Numbered from the stretch's first letter, positions 16,393 to 24,684 are shown. The stretch is 41,445 nt of DNA from Cupriavidus laharis (GCF_914271435.1 NZ_CAJZAI010000028.1:1-41445), one strand, 5' to 3'. Numbers and translations are program-made. The notes: generated by a model from the sequence alone, not told the origin.

Positions 16393-16421
16393 TTTTCAAG
16401 CTTTATATTGATCGATAATAT
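16366..16421. other. AT-rich segment with inverted repeats at the tmk 3' end
   Basis: CTTGAGAAAATCA (16366-16378) can pair with TGATTTTCAAG (16390-16400) with a two-base bulge, so the tmk stop codon falls in the hairpin. Next, ATATT-N7-AATAT (16405-16421) is a second inverted repeat. The 116 bases between tmk and holB are clearly more AT-rich than the flanks and may hold a holB promoter, but I find no convincing -35/-10 pair. Confidence 0.25.
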
Positions 16422-16508
16422 TGCCACGAATTCATGATGTTGTGCCTTCCGCAACGGCGTTGGTATGAAGAAGACACTTCAGCTTTCGTGGCTAACTGAC
16501 TGATCTGC

Positions 16509-17522
16509 ATGCTCTATCCCTGGCAAACGGAAGACTGGCAACGGCTTGGCGCGCTGCGCGAACGGCTGCCCCATGCGCTGCTGATCCACGGCCAGCAGGG
16601 GACCGGCAAGCGAGACCTGGCGCTGCACTTCGCGCAGGGCCTGCTGTGCGAATCGCCGCTGCCTGACGGCCAGCCTTGCGGCCAGTGCGCGGCATGCCAC
16701 TGGTTTAGCCAGGGCAACCACCCCGACTTCACCGTGGTGCGCCCCGAAGCGCTGGAGGCTTCCGGCGCAGGCGAGACGGATGACAGCGGCAAGAAGAAGG
16801 CGCCCAGCAAGATCATCCGCATGGAGCAGGTGCGGGCGCTAATCGAGGCAATTGGTGTCGGCACGCACCGGGCCGGACTGCGCGTGGTGGTGATCTACCC
16901 GCTGGACGCGCTGCAGGTCGAAGGTGCCAACGCCCTGCTGAAGACACTGGAAGAACCTCCGCCGTCGACGGTTTTCCTGCTTGTCACCGATCGGCTGGAC
17001 CGGATCCTGCCGACCATCCTGTCGCGCTGCCGCCAGTTCTCCACGCTGCGGCCGACGCCCGATGCTGCGCTCGCCTGGCTCAAGGGGCAGGGCGTGGCCG
17101 ACGCCGAAGCCCAGCTTGCGCTGGCCGGCGGTTCGCCGCTGACCGCACTGCATGCGGCCGAGGCCGAGGAGCAGCCGCTGCAGCGCTGGCTGATCGGTCA
17201 ACTGGGCGCCGGCGCCGAATTCGACGCCTCTGGTGCGGCGGAACAACTACAAAAGCTGCCGGTGCCCGCCGTGCTTGGCATCCTCCAGCGCTGGACGTAC
17301 GATCTGCTGAAGTGCCGGCTCGATGCCTCCGGCGGCACGGTGCCGCGCTACTTTCCGAAGGAGCGCGCAGCGCTGGCGCGTTGCGCGAGCGCATCCAGCA
17401 CTCATCGGCTGCAGGCGTTTGCCGCGCGCATCAATGCGCACCGGCGCAGCGAGAACCATCCGCTTGCGGCAAGGCTGGTGATGGAATCCGTGTTTCTCGA
17501 ATACCGGCAGCTGTTCCACTGA
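16509..17522 (+). CDS. holB: DNA polymerase III subunit delta'
   Basis: A 337-residue clamp-loader subunit. It shows the degenerate P-loop GQQGTGKR (residues 28-35) and the four zinc-binding cysteines C47, C57, C60 and C63, with the CGQCAAC core. The AAA+ region then contains GANALLKTLEEPP and FLLVTDRLDRILPTILSRC, the SRC motif that supplies the arginine finger. Family knowledge: delta' is the stator of the sliding-clamp loader. It is followed by pilZ, the same order (holB-pilZ-tatD) seen in Pseudomonas and relatives. Confidence 0.96.
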   Translation: MLYPWQTEDWQRLGALRERLPHALLIHGQQGTGKRDLALHFAQGLLCESPLPDGQPCGQCAACHWFSQGNHPDFTVVRPEALEASGAGETDDSGKKKAPSKIIRMEQVRALIEAIGVGTHRAGLRVVVIYPLDALQVEGANALLKTLEEPPPSTVFLLVTDRLDRILPTILSRCRQFSTLRPTPDAALAWLKGQGVADAEAQLALAGGSPLTALHAAEAEEQPLQRWLIGQLGAGAEFDASGAAEQLQKLPVPAVLGILQRWTYDLLKCRLDASGGTVPRYFPKERAALARCASASSTHRLQAFAARINAHRRSENHPLAARLVMESVFLEYRQLFH

Positions 17523-17546
17523 CAGCGCCGGCGCAGCGGGCAGGGC

Positions 17547-17560
17547 CCGGCCATGGCCGG
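17547..17560. repeat. 14-bp perfect palindrome after holB
   Basis: CCGGCCATGGCCGG is fully self-complementary and lies 24 bases past the holB stop, before pilZ. No T-run follows. It could be a weak transcript-stabilising hairpin or chance in a GC-rich genome. Confidence 0.25.
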
Positions 17561-17617
17561 ATGCAGTTCCAAAACACCTATAAAACAAGGCTGTAGCAGG
17601 TCAGAAGGGGGTCAATC

Positions 17618-18013
17618 ATGAGTACAGATGTCGCAACCATCCCGGGGCGAACGGCCGGGGCCACGGGCGGCGCGCCATCGCGGCCAAACGTGTTGTCCTT
17701 GTCGATCAAGGACCAGGCGGGGCTCTATGCGGCTTACATGCCGTTCCTGGCGCGCGGCGGCATTTTTGTGCCTTCGAACCGGCCGTTCCGGCTAGGCGAG
17801 CAGGTGTTCCTGGTCCTGTCGCTGCTGGACCGCCCGCAGAAGTACCAGGTTGCCGGTCATGTTGCCTGGATCACGCCGCCGGGCACGCCGATGAAGACAC
17901 CGGGGGTGGGCGTGCATTTCCCTGATGACGACAATGGCCGCAACCTGCGGCGCGCGGTTGAGGAAATCCTGGGCAAGCAACTGGAGTCCGGGCGACCCAC
18001 ACAGACTTTGTGA
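17618..18013 (+). CDS. pilZ: Type IV pilus PilZ-domain protein
   Basis: A 131-residue protein with one PilZ domain starting at LSLSIKDQAGLYAAYMPFLARGGIFVP and ending VGVHFPDDD. The usual c-di-GMP contacts (RxxxR and D/NxSxxG) are absent: the second motif position reads ARGGIFV. This matches true PilZ of type IV pili, which does not bind the dinucleotide but acts with PilB and FimX. A GAAGGGGG ribosome site precedes the ATG. It follows holB and precedes tatD, a conserved neighbourhood. The role in pilus assembly is taken from orthology; the rest of the pilus machinery is outside the window. Confidence 0.9.
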   Translation: MSTDVATIPGRTAGATGGAPSRPNVLSLSIKDQAGLYAAYMPFLARGGIFVPSNRPFRLGEQVFLVLSLLDRPQKYQVAGHVAWITPPGTPMKTPGVGVHFPDDDNGRNLRRAVEEILGKQLESGRPTQTL

Positions 18014-18083
18014 AATACGCGAGGTTAGCTTCGCAACTGGTTGTTAATATTGAGTTTTCTGAGATTCATCCCGAGAATTGCCG

Positions 18084-18105
18084 ATGCCGGGTACCTGCCC
18101 GGCAT
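18084..18105. terminator. Perfect 8-bp stem hairpin between pilZ and tatD
   Basis: ATGCCGGG and CCCGGCAT pair around a TACCTG loop. The 202-base gap it occupies is unusually long for this otherwise compact gene string. The lack of a T-run argues against a standard intrinsic terminator; an attenuator or RNA-stabilising element is equally possible. Confidence 0.35.
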
Positions 18106-18215
18106 TGTCGCCATCCACCAGCGCACGGTGACGGCCGGTACTGCGCCGGTGTCCGTGGCGTTCCGCCAGGCCTGGTAATTTCCGGCGCCTGTGCCGCCGT
18201 CCCGAGGTTTTCCCC

Positions 18216-19010
18216 ATGTTTGTCGATTCACACTGCCACATCGATTTTCCCGACCTGTCCGCCCGGTTGCCGGAGCTGCTCGACAATATGCGCGCCAACC
18301 AGGTGTCGCATGCGCTGTGCATTTCGGTGACGCTGGAAGACTTTCCACGCGTGCTGGCGCTGGCCGAGCAGCACCCGAACCTGTACGCCTCGGTAGGCGT
18401 GCATCCGGACTATGAAGAGGGCGAGGAGCCCACGCTGGCGCGTCTGCTCGAACTCTCCGCGCACCCGCGCGTGGTAGGCACCGGCGAAACAGGCCTGGAC
18501 TACTACCGCCTGAATGGCCGCAGCATCGCCGACATGGAGTGGCAGCGCGAACGCTTCCGTACGCATATCCGTGCCGCGCGCCAGACTGGCAAGCCGCTGA
18601 TCATCCATACCCGCTCATCGGCCGACGACACGCTGCGCGTGATGCGCGAAGAAGCCGCGCGCGACGCCGGCGGCGTGATGCACTGCTTCACCGAAACCTG
18701 GGACGTTGCCCGCCAGGCGTTGGACGAGGGCTTCCATATCTCGTTTTCCGGCATCGTCACCTTCAAGAGTGCGGCGGATTTGCAGGAAACCGCGCGCAAA
18801 GTGCCGCTGGACCGCATGCTGATCGAGACCGATTCGCCCTACCTGGCCCCGGTGCCGTACCGCGGCAAGACCAACGAGCCGGCCTGGGTGCGCCACGTGG
18901 GCGAGTTCATCGCCAGGCTGCGCGGCATTCCGGTGGAACAGCTGGCGGAGCAGACCAGCGACAATTTCTTCAAGCTTTTCAAGCATATCGACAGGGAAGT
19001 TCATGTTTAA
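18216..19010 (+). CDS. TatD-family metal-dependent hydrolase (DNase)
   Basis: A 264-residue TIM-barrel hydrolase. Metal ligands are visible as FVDSHCHIDF (H6, H8), GETGLDYYR (Glu), IIHTRSS (His), MHCFTE (His) and IETDSPYLAP (Asp). Family knowledge: TatD-like (YcfH/YjjV group) enzymes are metal-dependent deoxyribonucleases or phosphoesterases. The stop overlaps the start of the following ankyrin gene by 8 bases, so the two are co-translated. The gene context (holB-pilZ-tatD) is conserved; which DNA or tRNA substrate it uses is not evident. Confidence 0.93.
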   Translation: MFVDSHCHIDFPDLSARLPELLDNMRANQVSHALCISVTLEDFPRVLALAEQHPNLYASVGVHPDYEEGEEPTLARLLELSAHPRVVGTGETGLDYYRLNGRSIADMEWQRERFRTHIRAARQTGKPLIIHTRSSADDTLRVMREEAARDAGGVMHCFTETWDVARQALDEGFHISFSGIVTFKSAADLQETARKVPLDRMLIETDSPYLAPVPYRGKTNEPAWVRHVGEFIARLRGIPVEQLAEQTSDNFFKLFKHIDREVHV

Positions 19011-19749
19011 CTTGAAATCTATCCGCAGGCTGTCCGGTGCCATGCTGCTCGGATGCGCAGCACTTGCCTGGGCCGCACCGGCCGACGACATGCGCAAGGC
19101 CGTGGAATTCGACGACGCGCGCACCATACAGAAGTTGCTGGCCCGCGGCGTGGACCCCAATTCCGTCGACAGCCGCGGCGACCCGGTGCTGGTGGCGGCA
19201 TTGCGGGAAAAATCGCTGAAAGCTGCCGCGGCGCTGATCAAGGCCAGGGACATCGACTTCGACAAGGCCAATCCCGCCGGCGAAACCCCGCTGATGATGG
19301 CTGCGCTGCAGGGCCAGCTCGACATGGTCAAGCTCATGGTTGACGACATGGAGGCCGAGATCAACAAGACCGGCTGGACGCCGCTGCACTACGCGGCCAC
19401 CGCCGGCCATAACGATGTCGTCAAGTACCTGGTCGATCATGCGGCCTATATCGATGCCGAAAGCCCGAACGGGACCACACCGCTGATGATGGCCGCGCGT
19501 GGCGGCCACATCGAGACCGTAAAGCTGCTGCTCGACGAAGGCGCGGACATGCGCCTGAAGAACCAGCAGGGCATGACGGTGATCGACTTTGCCGAGCGCT
19601 ACAACCAGGCGGAGATCGCCAAAGGCCTGAAGTCGCGCTGGCAGAAGCTGTACCCGCAGGTACCCATCGTGGCCGCGCCGCCGCTGAAGGCACCGGTGGC
19701 GCAACCGGGCGGCCAGCCGATCAAGGCGGCGCCGGCCAGCGGCAAATAA
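19003..19749 (+). CDS. Exported ankyrin-repeat protein
   Basis: A 248-residue protein with a Sec signal peptide (KSIRRLSGAMLLGCAALAWA) and about five ankyrin repeats from residue 30 to 190; clear ones are GWTPLHYAATAGHNDVVKYL and GTTPLMMAARGGHIETVKLL. The C-terminal 40 residues are Pro/Ala-rich and basic. AGGGAAG precedes the ATG, which lies inside the end of tatD. Family knowledge: periplasmic ankyrin proteins such as AnkB of Pseudomonas protect or bind partner proteins like catalase. Here the partner is unknown. Confidence 0.9.
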   Translation: MFNLKSIRRLSGAMLLGCAALAWAAPADDMRKAVEFDDARTIQKLLARGVDPNSVDSRGDPVLVAALREKSLKAAAALIKARDIDFDKANPAGETPLMMAALQGQLDMVKLMVDDMEAEINKTGWTPLHYAATAGHNDVVKYLVDHAAYIDAESPNGTTPLMMAARGGHIETVKLLLDEGADMRLKNQQGMTVIDFAERYNQAEIAKGLKSRWQKLYPQVPIVAAPPLKAPVAQPGGQPIKAAPASGK

Positions 19750-19776
19750 ATACTGGCTTCCGGGACGCCGGCAGAG

Positions 19777-20169
19777 GTGGTGCCACCGAACCAGCGCCTG
19801 CGGCAGTGGGCGCGCCGCCTGAAATCCAGCCTGGTGATGCTGTGGTTCTGCAGCCGCCATCCGGACACGCCGCTCACGGCGCGGCTGCTGGCGGCACTCG
19901 TGGTGGCCTATGCGTTCAGCCCGATCGACCTGATTCCGGACTTCATCCCGGTGCTGGGTTATGTCGATGATGTCCTGCTGGTGCCGCTGGGCATCTGGCT
20001 GGCATTGCGGCTGGTGCCGGCGGCCGTGAAGGCAGATTGCCGCGTGCGGGCCGAGGCCTGGCAGGCGGCGCAGCGCGAGCGCCCGCGCAACCTGTGGGCG
20101 GCCGCGGCCATCGTGCTGGTCTGGGTGCTGCTGGCGTGGCTGGGCTGGCGCTGGTGGTCAGGCCGCTGA
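19777..20169 (+). CDS. YkvA-like DUF1232 membrane protein
   Basis: A 130-residue protein with a GTG start (19777, or the next GTG at 19780). The DUF1232 core AYAFSPIDLIPDFIPVLGYVDD is clear, flanked by hydrophobic segments; a C-terminal helix (AAAIVLVWVLLAWLGWRWW) adds a second membrane span. Family knowledge: function unknown; found in many bacteria and near envelope genes. It is 27 bases after the ankyrin gene, in the same direction, and convergent with the EgtB-like gene. Confidence 0.85.
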   Translation: MVPPNQRLRQWARRLKSSLVMLWFCSRHPDTPLTARLLAALVVAYAFSPIDLIPDFIPVLGYVDDVLLVPLGIWLALRLVPAAVKADCRVRAEAWQAAQRERPRNLWAAAAIVLVWVLLAWLGWRWWSGR

Positions 20170-20201
20170 CCGCTGCAGACCGCCGCTGACCGTAACAGGG
20201 C

Positions 20202-21491
20202 TCAGGCGTCGTCGGCCAGGCGCACACCGGCGAACTGCCAGCGCTGGTGCGGGTAGAAGAAGTTGCGATAGCTGGCCCGGATATGCGATTCGGGCGTGAC
20301 GCAGGATCCGCCGCGCAGCACCATCTGGCTGCTCATGAACTTGCCGTTGTACTCGCCCACCGCACCGGCGCCCGGGCGGAAACCCGGATAGGGCAGGAAC
20401 GCGCTGCCGGTCCATTCCCACACATCGCCAAACATCTGGCGCAGCACGCCCGCCGTGTTCTGCCGGTCTGGCAACGGCCGCAGCGCGCGGCCTTCGACGA
20501 AATTCCCCGTGGCCGGCAGGTCGCGCGCCGCGTGTTCCCATTCGGCCTCGGTCGGCAGCCGCCGCTCGGCCCAGCGCGCAAACGCGTCCGCCTCATAGAA
20601 GCTGATATGCGTGACGGGGCTCTCAGGGTCGACCGGATGCATGCCGCGCAGCGTCATCTGCCACCAGGTGCCTTCACGTTCCTCCCAGTACAGCGGGGCC
20701 TGGATGCCTTGCTCGCACACCCAGCGCCAGCCATCCGACAGCCACAGGCCGGCGGTCTGGTAGCCGCCGTCGTCGATGAATTCGAACCACTGGCGGTTAT
20801 TGACCGGGTGCGAGCACAGTGTGTAGGGCTGCAGGTAGACCTTGTGGCGCGGCCCTTCGCAGTCAAAGGCAAAGTCTTCGCCGCGATGGCCGATCTCGAC
20901 CACGCCGCCGTCAAAGCCGACCCAGTCCGGCGCGGGGCGCGGGTCGGCGATCACCGGTTCCAGCAGTTCCGGCGCGAACGCGGGCCGCAGCGGGTTCTGC
21001 GCGAACAGGTGGAGAATGTCGGTCAGCAACAGCTCCTGGTGCTGCTGCTCATGGTGCAGGCCGAGCGTGATCAGGGCCGCTTCGGCATCGGTCTGGGCGG
21101 CGCAGAGGAGATTCAGCATCGATTCGTCCACCGCCTCGCGGTAGGCCAGGATCTCGTCCAGCGACGGCCGCGTGAGCAGGCCGCGGCGCGGGCGCGGATG
21201 GCGCGGGCCGACGGACTCGTAATAGGAATTGAACAGGAAGCGGTAGTCGGGGTCGACCGGCTCGTAGTCCGGCACGCGTGCGGCCAGCACGAATTCCTCG
21301 AAGAACCACGTGGTGTGGGCCAGGTGCCATTTGGCCGGGCTGGCGTCCTCCATCGACTGCACCGTCGCGTCGGCGTCCGACAGGTCCGCGACCATGGCCT
21401 CGGTGGCGGACCGGATGTGCCGGTACAGCGATAGCAAGGCGGGTTCGTGCGGCGGGTGGACGGCGGCGGCTGGCAACAGGGCTGAAGTCAT
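20202..21491 (-). CDS. EgtB-type hercynine/selenoneine sulfoxide-synthase family protein
   Basis: A 429-residue protein with an N-terminal DinB-like domain and a C-terminal FGE-sulfatase domain. Iron ligands are visible: KWHLAHTTWFFEEF (H56/H59) and HHEQQHQE (H147 and H151, the HxxxH). The FGE part contains LPTEAEWEHAAR, DVWEWTGSAF and LRGGSCVT. GGGAG precedes the ATG at 21491. Family knowledge: EgtB oxidatively joins a thiol donor to hercynine; the homologue SenA makes selenoneine. The hercynine-forming methyltransferase egtD, often adjacent, is not here, nor are senB/senC, so which product is made cannot be decided. Confidence 0.88.
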   Translation of the reverse strand: MTSALLPAAAVHPPHEPALLSLYRHIRSATEAMVADLSDADATVQSMEDASPAKWHLAHTTWFFEEFVLAARVPDYEPVDPDYRFLFNSYYESVGPRHPRPRRGLLTRPSLDEILAYREAVDESMLNLLCAAQTDAEAALITLGLHHEQQHQELLLTDILHLFAQNPLRPAFAPELLEPVIADPRPAPDWVGFDGGVVEIGHRGEDFAFDCEGPRHKVYLQPYTLCSHPVNNRQWFEFIDDGGYQTAGLWLSDGWRWVCEQGIQAPLYWEEREGTWWQMTLRGMHPVDPESPVTHISFYEADAFARWAERRLPTEAEWEHAARDLPATGNFVEGRALRPLPDRQNTAGVLRQMFGDVWEWTGSAFLPYPGFRPGAGAVGEYNGKFMSSQMVLRGGSCVTPESHIRASYRNFFYPHQRWQFAGVRLADDA

Positions 21492-21572
21492 GCGGGCTCC
21501 CGGGATCGGTCGATGACTGGGCGAAGGACGCGGCTGGCCGTGCAGGCTGGCCAGTGACGTCGCCAATGGCAC

Positions 21573-21594
21573 GCGGGGCGCCGTAGCGCCCCGC
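21573..21594. terminator. 9-bp perfect hairpin between azoR and the EgtB-like gene
   Basis: GCGGGGCGC and GCGCCCCGC pair perfectly around a CGTA loop, 66 bases beyond the azoR stop on the minus strand and before the EgtB-like start. It is well placed as an azoR terminator, although no T-run follows on the minus strand. Confidence 0.4.
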
Positions 21595-21659
21595 ATCCAT
21601 CATAGACCCGATCCGCCCCCGGGGCGACCCCAGGGGTGAGCCGGCGTGCCGGCGGCCGG

Positions 21660-22280
21660 TCAGGCGGCCAGGCGGGCGCCGTCGTTCAGTGCCGCGATCT
21701 CGGTGCGGGCACTGGTCAGGCCGGCTTCGCGAGCCTGCGGACCCATGGCCAGGCCGTGGGCGCGCACGTAGGTGATGTCGGTGATGCCCAGGAAGCGGAA
21801 CACCACGTCCACGGTCTTTTCGTGCAGGTCCAGTTCATTGGCGTCCTGGCGCACGCCGCCGCGCGACGAAACGACGATCACGCGCTTGCCGCCAGCCAGG
21901 CCTACCGGGCCGGTCTCGGTGTACTTGAAGGTACGGCCGGCCTGGGCGATGCGGTCGATCCAGGCCTTGAGCTGGCTCGGGATGCCGAAGTTGTACTGCG
22001 GCACGCCCACCACCAGCACGTCAGCGGCCAGGAACTCGGCCAGCCACGTTTCGGTGCGCTGCAGTTCGGCTTCCTGCACGGCGTTCAGGCCGTCCTTCGG
22101 GCCGCCCAGCACGGGCAGCAGGTTGCCGGACAGGTGGGCCGGGGCATCCTGGTCCAGATCGCGCACGGTCACCTTGGCGCCGGGGTTGGCGGCGACGAGG
22201 TCGGCCACCACGCTGGCGGTCAGGCTACGCGAAACGGAATTGTCACCAAGAACGCTCGAATCGATCTGCAGGATGTTCAT
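21660..22280 (-). CDS. azoR: FMN-dependent NADH:quinone oxidoreductase / azoreductase
   Basis: A 206-residue flavodoxin-like protein. MNILQIDSSVLGDNSVSR is the FMN-phosphate loop of AzoR enzymes, VGVPQYNFGIPSQLKAWIDRIAQAGRTF is the central conserved stretch (given in part: PQYNFGIPSQLKAW), and VVSSRGG follows. A GGAGA site decides the start at 22280. Family knowledge: two-electron reduction of quinones and azo dyes, protecting against electrophile and thiol stress. It is divergent from a LysR regulator, which probably controls it. Confidence 0.94.
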   Translation of the reverse strand: MNILQIDSSVLGDNSVSRSLTASVVADLVAANPGAKVTVRDLDQDAPAHLSGNLLPVLGGPKDGLNAVQEAELQRTETWLAEFLAADVLVVGVPQYNFGIPSQLKAWIDRIAQAGRTFKYTETGPVGLAGGKRVIVVSSRGGVRQDANELDLHEKTVDVVFRFLGITDITYVRAHGLAMGPQAREAGLTSARTEIAALNDGARLAA

Positions 22281-22433
22281 GTCTTTCTCCACGAAGGTGC
22301 GGTTGCGATGGAGGAAAGATAGCGTCTGGCCATTGGTATCGGTAGTGAGGCAAAATGCAAATAATTGTTCTATTCATGCAACGAGACGTGCCGCCCTGGC
22401 GAGCGCGTCGTCGTTGCGTTGGCGGAGGCCTTC
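22281..22433. promoter_or_regulatory. azoR / LysR divergent promoter with direct repeats
   Basis: ATGCAA occurs at 22355-22360 and again at 22376-22381, 21 bases apart start to start (two helical turns), and the bases between (ATAATTGTTCTAT) are AT-rich with ATA/TAT ends. This suits a LysR-type recognition region between divergent genes. The plus-strand LysR gene has a GGAGG ribosome site just before 22434. Confidence 0.4.
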
Positions 22434-23381
22434 ATGCAGGACCTGAACGACTTGTCGCTGTTTGCCCAGGTGGTGGAACACGGCAGCTTTTCCGCGGCCA
22501 GCCGCGCCACGGGGATTCCCAAGTCGAGGCTGAGCCGGCGCATCGCCCAGCTCGAACGCGATCTCGGCGTGCAGCTGCTGCGCCGGACCACACGCCAGGT
22601 GCGCGTGACGCCGCTTGGGGAGTCCTACTACGAGCGTTGCCGCGCCATGCTGAACGAGGCGGAGGCTGCGCGTGATGTGATCGAACAGGCGCGCGACCAG
22701 CCCGGCGGCACGCTGCGCGTGAGTTGCCCGGTGGCGATCGCCCAGATCCTTCTGGCGCCGGCCATCGGGCATTTCATGCGCGCCAACCCGGCCGTGCGCA
22801 TCGAACTGGAGGCCACCAACCGGCGTGTCGACGTGATCGGCGAGGGCTATGACCTGGCGTTGCGCGTGCGCGAGGTCATGGAGGATTCGAGCCTCGCGGT
22901 GCGTACCTTCGGCGAGAGCCAGCTCATGCTGGTGGCGAGCCCGGGCTTGCTCGACAGCATCGGCCGTCCGCGCACGCCGCAGGCGCTCGATGGCATGCCG
23001 GGCGTTGGGCAGAAGCCGCACGACGGCAAGCATGTCTGGATCCTTGGCTGCAAGACCGGTGAAACCATCCAGATCGCTTACGACCCCCGGCTGGTGACGG
23101 ACGAGTTCGCACTGCTGCGCGAGGCGGCGATTGCCGGCATCGGCGTGGCCATGCTGCCGCGCATGTACTGCCGCGATGCCATCGACAGCGGCGAACTGGA
23201 ACTGCTGTTGCCCCAGTGGGAAATGCCCGTGGGCACGCTGCACGCGGTGTTCCCCTCGCGCAAGGGGGTAACCCCGGCCGTACGGCGCTTCCTCGATTTC
23301 CTCAGCGAGATCCTGCCCGAGAACGCACGCAAGGTCGGCATGCACGAGCCCAGGCAGCCGGCGATGCACCGCGTGGTCTGA
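22434..23381 (+). CDS. LysR-family regulator (CrgA/AaeR-like)
   Basis: A 315-residue LysR protein. The helix-turn-helix lies in residues 1-60 with HGSFSAASRATGIPKSRLSRRI, the shape of the single-gene-adjacent LysR group whose members control quinone or aldehyde detoxification genes. The effector domain (about 90-300) includes LRVSCPVAIAQ and VGTLHAVFPS. The GGAGG at 22424-22428 selects this start over an upstream ATG at 22365. Divergent placement against azoR with a 153-base intergenic region suggests quinone- or azo-compound-responsive control of azoR (inference). Confidence 0.92.
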   Translation: MQDLNDLSLFAQVVEHGSFSAASRATGIPKSRLSRRIAQLERDLGVQLLRRTTRQVRVTPLGESYYERCRAMLNEAEAARDVIEQARDQPGGTLRVSCPVAIAQILLAPAIGHFMRANPAVRIELEATNRRVDVIGEGYDLALRVREVMEDSSLAVRTFGESQLMLVASPGLLDSIGRPRTPQALDGMPGVGQKPHDGKHVWILGCKTGETIQIAYDPRLVTDEFALLREAAIAGIGVAMLPRMYCRDAIDSGELELLLPQWEMPVGTLHAVFPSRKGVTPAVRRFLDFLSEILPENARKVGMHEPRQPAMHRVV

Positions 23382-23551
23382 AGGCGCGGCCGTGAAACGC
23401 ATGCGCCACTCTTGCGCCTTTACCTTCACGCCGCGGGGCACTAAGGTACATGGGCGAGCCCCGTGCGTGCGGGCGAAGTCGCTTGGCGGTGTCGACGGCC
23501 GCGGCGCTTCCCGGGAGCTCCGACTGTTCTCAACCGGCAAGGAGGATGGCC

Positions 23552-23965
23552 ATGAGTGGCTCTCAGGGATCGCAGGACTTGGGCAAGGCGGTGTTGCGCA
23601 TTGTGTTGGGGGTGCTGATCCTGCTGCATGGCATTGCCAAGCTGAAGGGCGGCGTTGACTTCATCACGCAAACAGCGACTGGGGCGGGACTGCCGGCGTG
23701 GGTCGCCTATGGTGTCTATATCGGTGAAGTCCTGGCGCCGGTGCTGCTGATCATCGGCTTGTGGACGCGTGCGGCGGCGCTGATCGTGGTCCTGAACATG
23801 CTGTTCGCGATTGCGCTGGTCCACTCGAAGCAGCTCGGTATGCTCAATGAAACCGGCGGCTGGCAGCTTGAGCTGCAGGGCATGTACCTGGCGGCCGCGC
23901 TGACGCTGGTGCTCATCGGCGGGGGCCGGCTGGGCGTGGGTGGTGCCGGCGGCAAGTGGAACTAG
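23552..23965 (+). CDS. DoxX-family membrane protein
   Basis: A 137-residue protein with four hydrophobic segments: LGKAVLRIVLGVLILLHGIA, VAYGVYIGEVLAPVLLIIGL, RAAALIVVLNMLFAIALV and MYLAAALTLVLIGG. HGIAKL after helix 1 is the DoxX signature. AAGGAGG lies 6 bases upstream of the ATG at 23552, which settles the start; the frame upstream to 23450 is not supported. Family knowledge: DoxX-like proteins are small inner-membrane proteins, some linked to thiol or quinone redox. The 170-base gap before it holds small inverted repeats (TACCTT...AAGGTA at 23421-23448) and no gene. Confidence 0.88.
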   Translation: MSGSQGSQDLGKAVLRIVLGVLILLHGIAKLKGGVDFITQTATGAGLPAWVAYGVYIGEVLAPVLLIIGLWTRAAALIVVLNMLFAIALVHSKQLGMLNETGGWQLELQGMYLAAALTLVLIGGGRLGVGGAGGKWN

Positions 23966-23994
23966 ATACTGCCGCCGACCCCTGGAGACGTATC

Positions 23995-24564
23995 GTGGAT
24001 GCTCCGAGAAGCAGGACGGCGACCGCCGTTGCCTTGGCGTCAGTGTTGCTGGCGGCCTGCGCCAGCACGCCAGACATCAAGACCGACTACAACCGCAGCG
24101 TGAATTTCGGCGCTTACCGAAGCTTTGGCTTCGTGAAGAACCCGGGCACGGACCGGCAGGGCTACGAAAGCCTGACGACGCAGTACCTCAAGGGCGCCGT
24201 GCAGCGCGAGATGACGTCGCGCGGCTACCAGTACAACGCCCAGTCGCCCGACCTGCTGGTCAATTTCAATGCGCGCACGCAGGAAAAGGTGCAGGTCACC
24301 CCGGTACCGCCGCCGATGGGCTACTACGGCTATCGCGGCGGGCTCTATGCGCCGTGGCCCGGCTATGGCTTCTATAACGACGTGTACACGTACACCGAGG
24401 GTACGCTGAACATCGACCTGGTCGACCGCAAGGACATGAAGCTGGTCTGGGAAGGCGTTGCCGTGGGCAGCGTGGACACAAGCAACCAGTCCAATATCCA
24501 GCAGCGCATCGAAAAGGTGGTGGGACAGATCTTCGCCAAGTACCCGTTCCGCGCCGGCCAGTAG
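23995..24564 (+). CDS. DUF4136 outer-membrane lipoprotein
   Basis: A 189-residue protein from a GTG start, with GGAGA at suitable distance. The signal peptide ends in VLLAAC, a lipobox, so the mature protein would begin with a lipidated Cys. The body contains DYNRSVNFGAYRSFGF at its start, a Gly/Tyr-rich central loop (PPPMGYYGYRGGLYAPWPGYGFY) and NIDLVDRKDMKLVWEG near the end, all features of DUF4136. Family knowledge: function unknown, likely periplasmic face of a membrane. It starts 29 bases after the DoxX stop, in the same direction; the two may be co-expressed. Confidence 0.87.
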   Translation: MDAPRSRTATAVALASVLLAACASTPDIKTDYNRSVNFGAYRSFGFVKNPGTDRQGYESLTTQYLKGAVQREMTSRGYQYNAQSPDLLVNFNARTQEKVQVTPVPPPMGYYGYRGGLYAPWPGYGFYNDVYTYTEGTLNIDLVDRKDMKLVWEGVAVGSVDTSNQSNIQQRIEKVVGQIFAKYPFRAGQ

Positions 24565-24684
24565 GGCAGGGCGCCATGTTGCCGCCGCGCAGCGCTTACG
24601 AAAACTTGCGCTTTATTGCGCTGCCGGAGGCCATGGCCGGCCGCCTTAACCGCTACAATCGCTGCCCGTAGTTTTGAACGTGGC

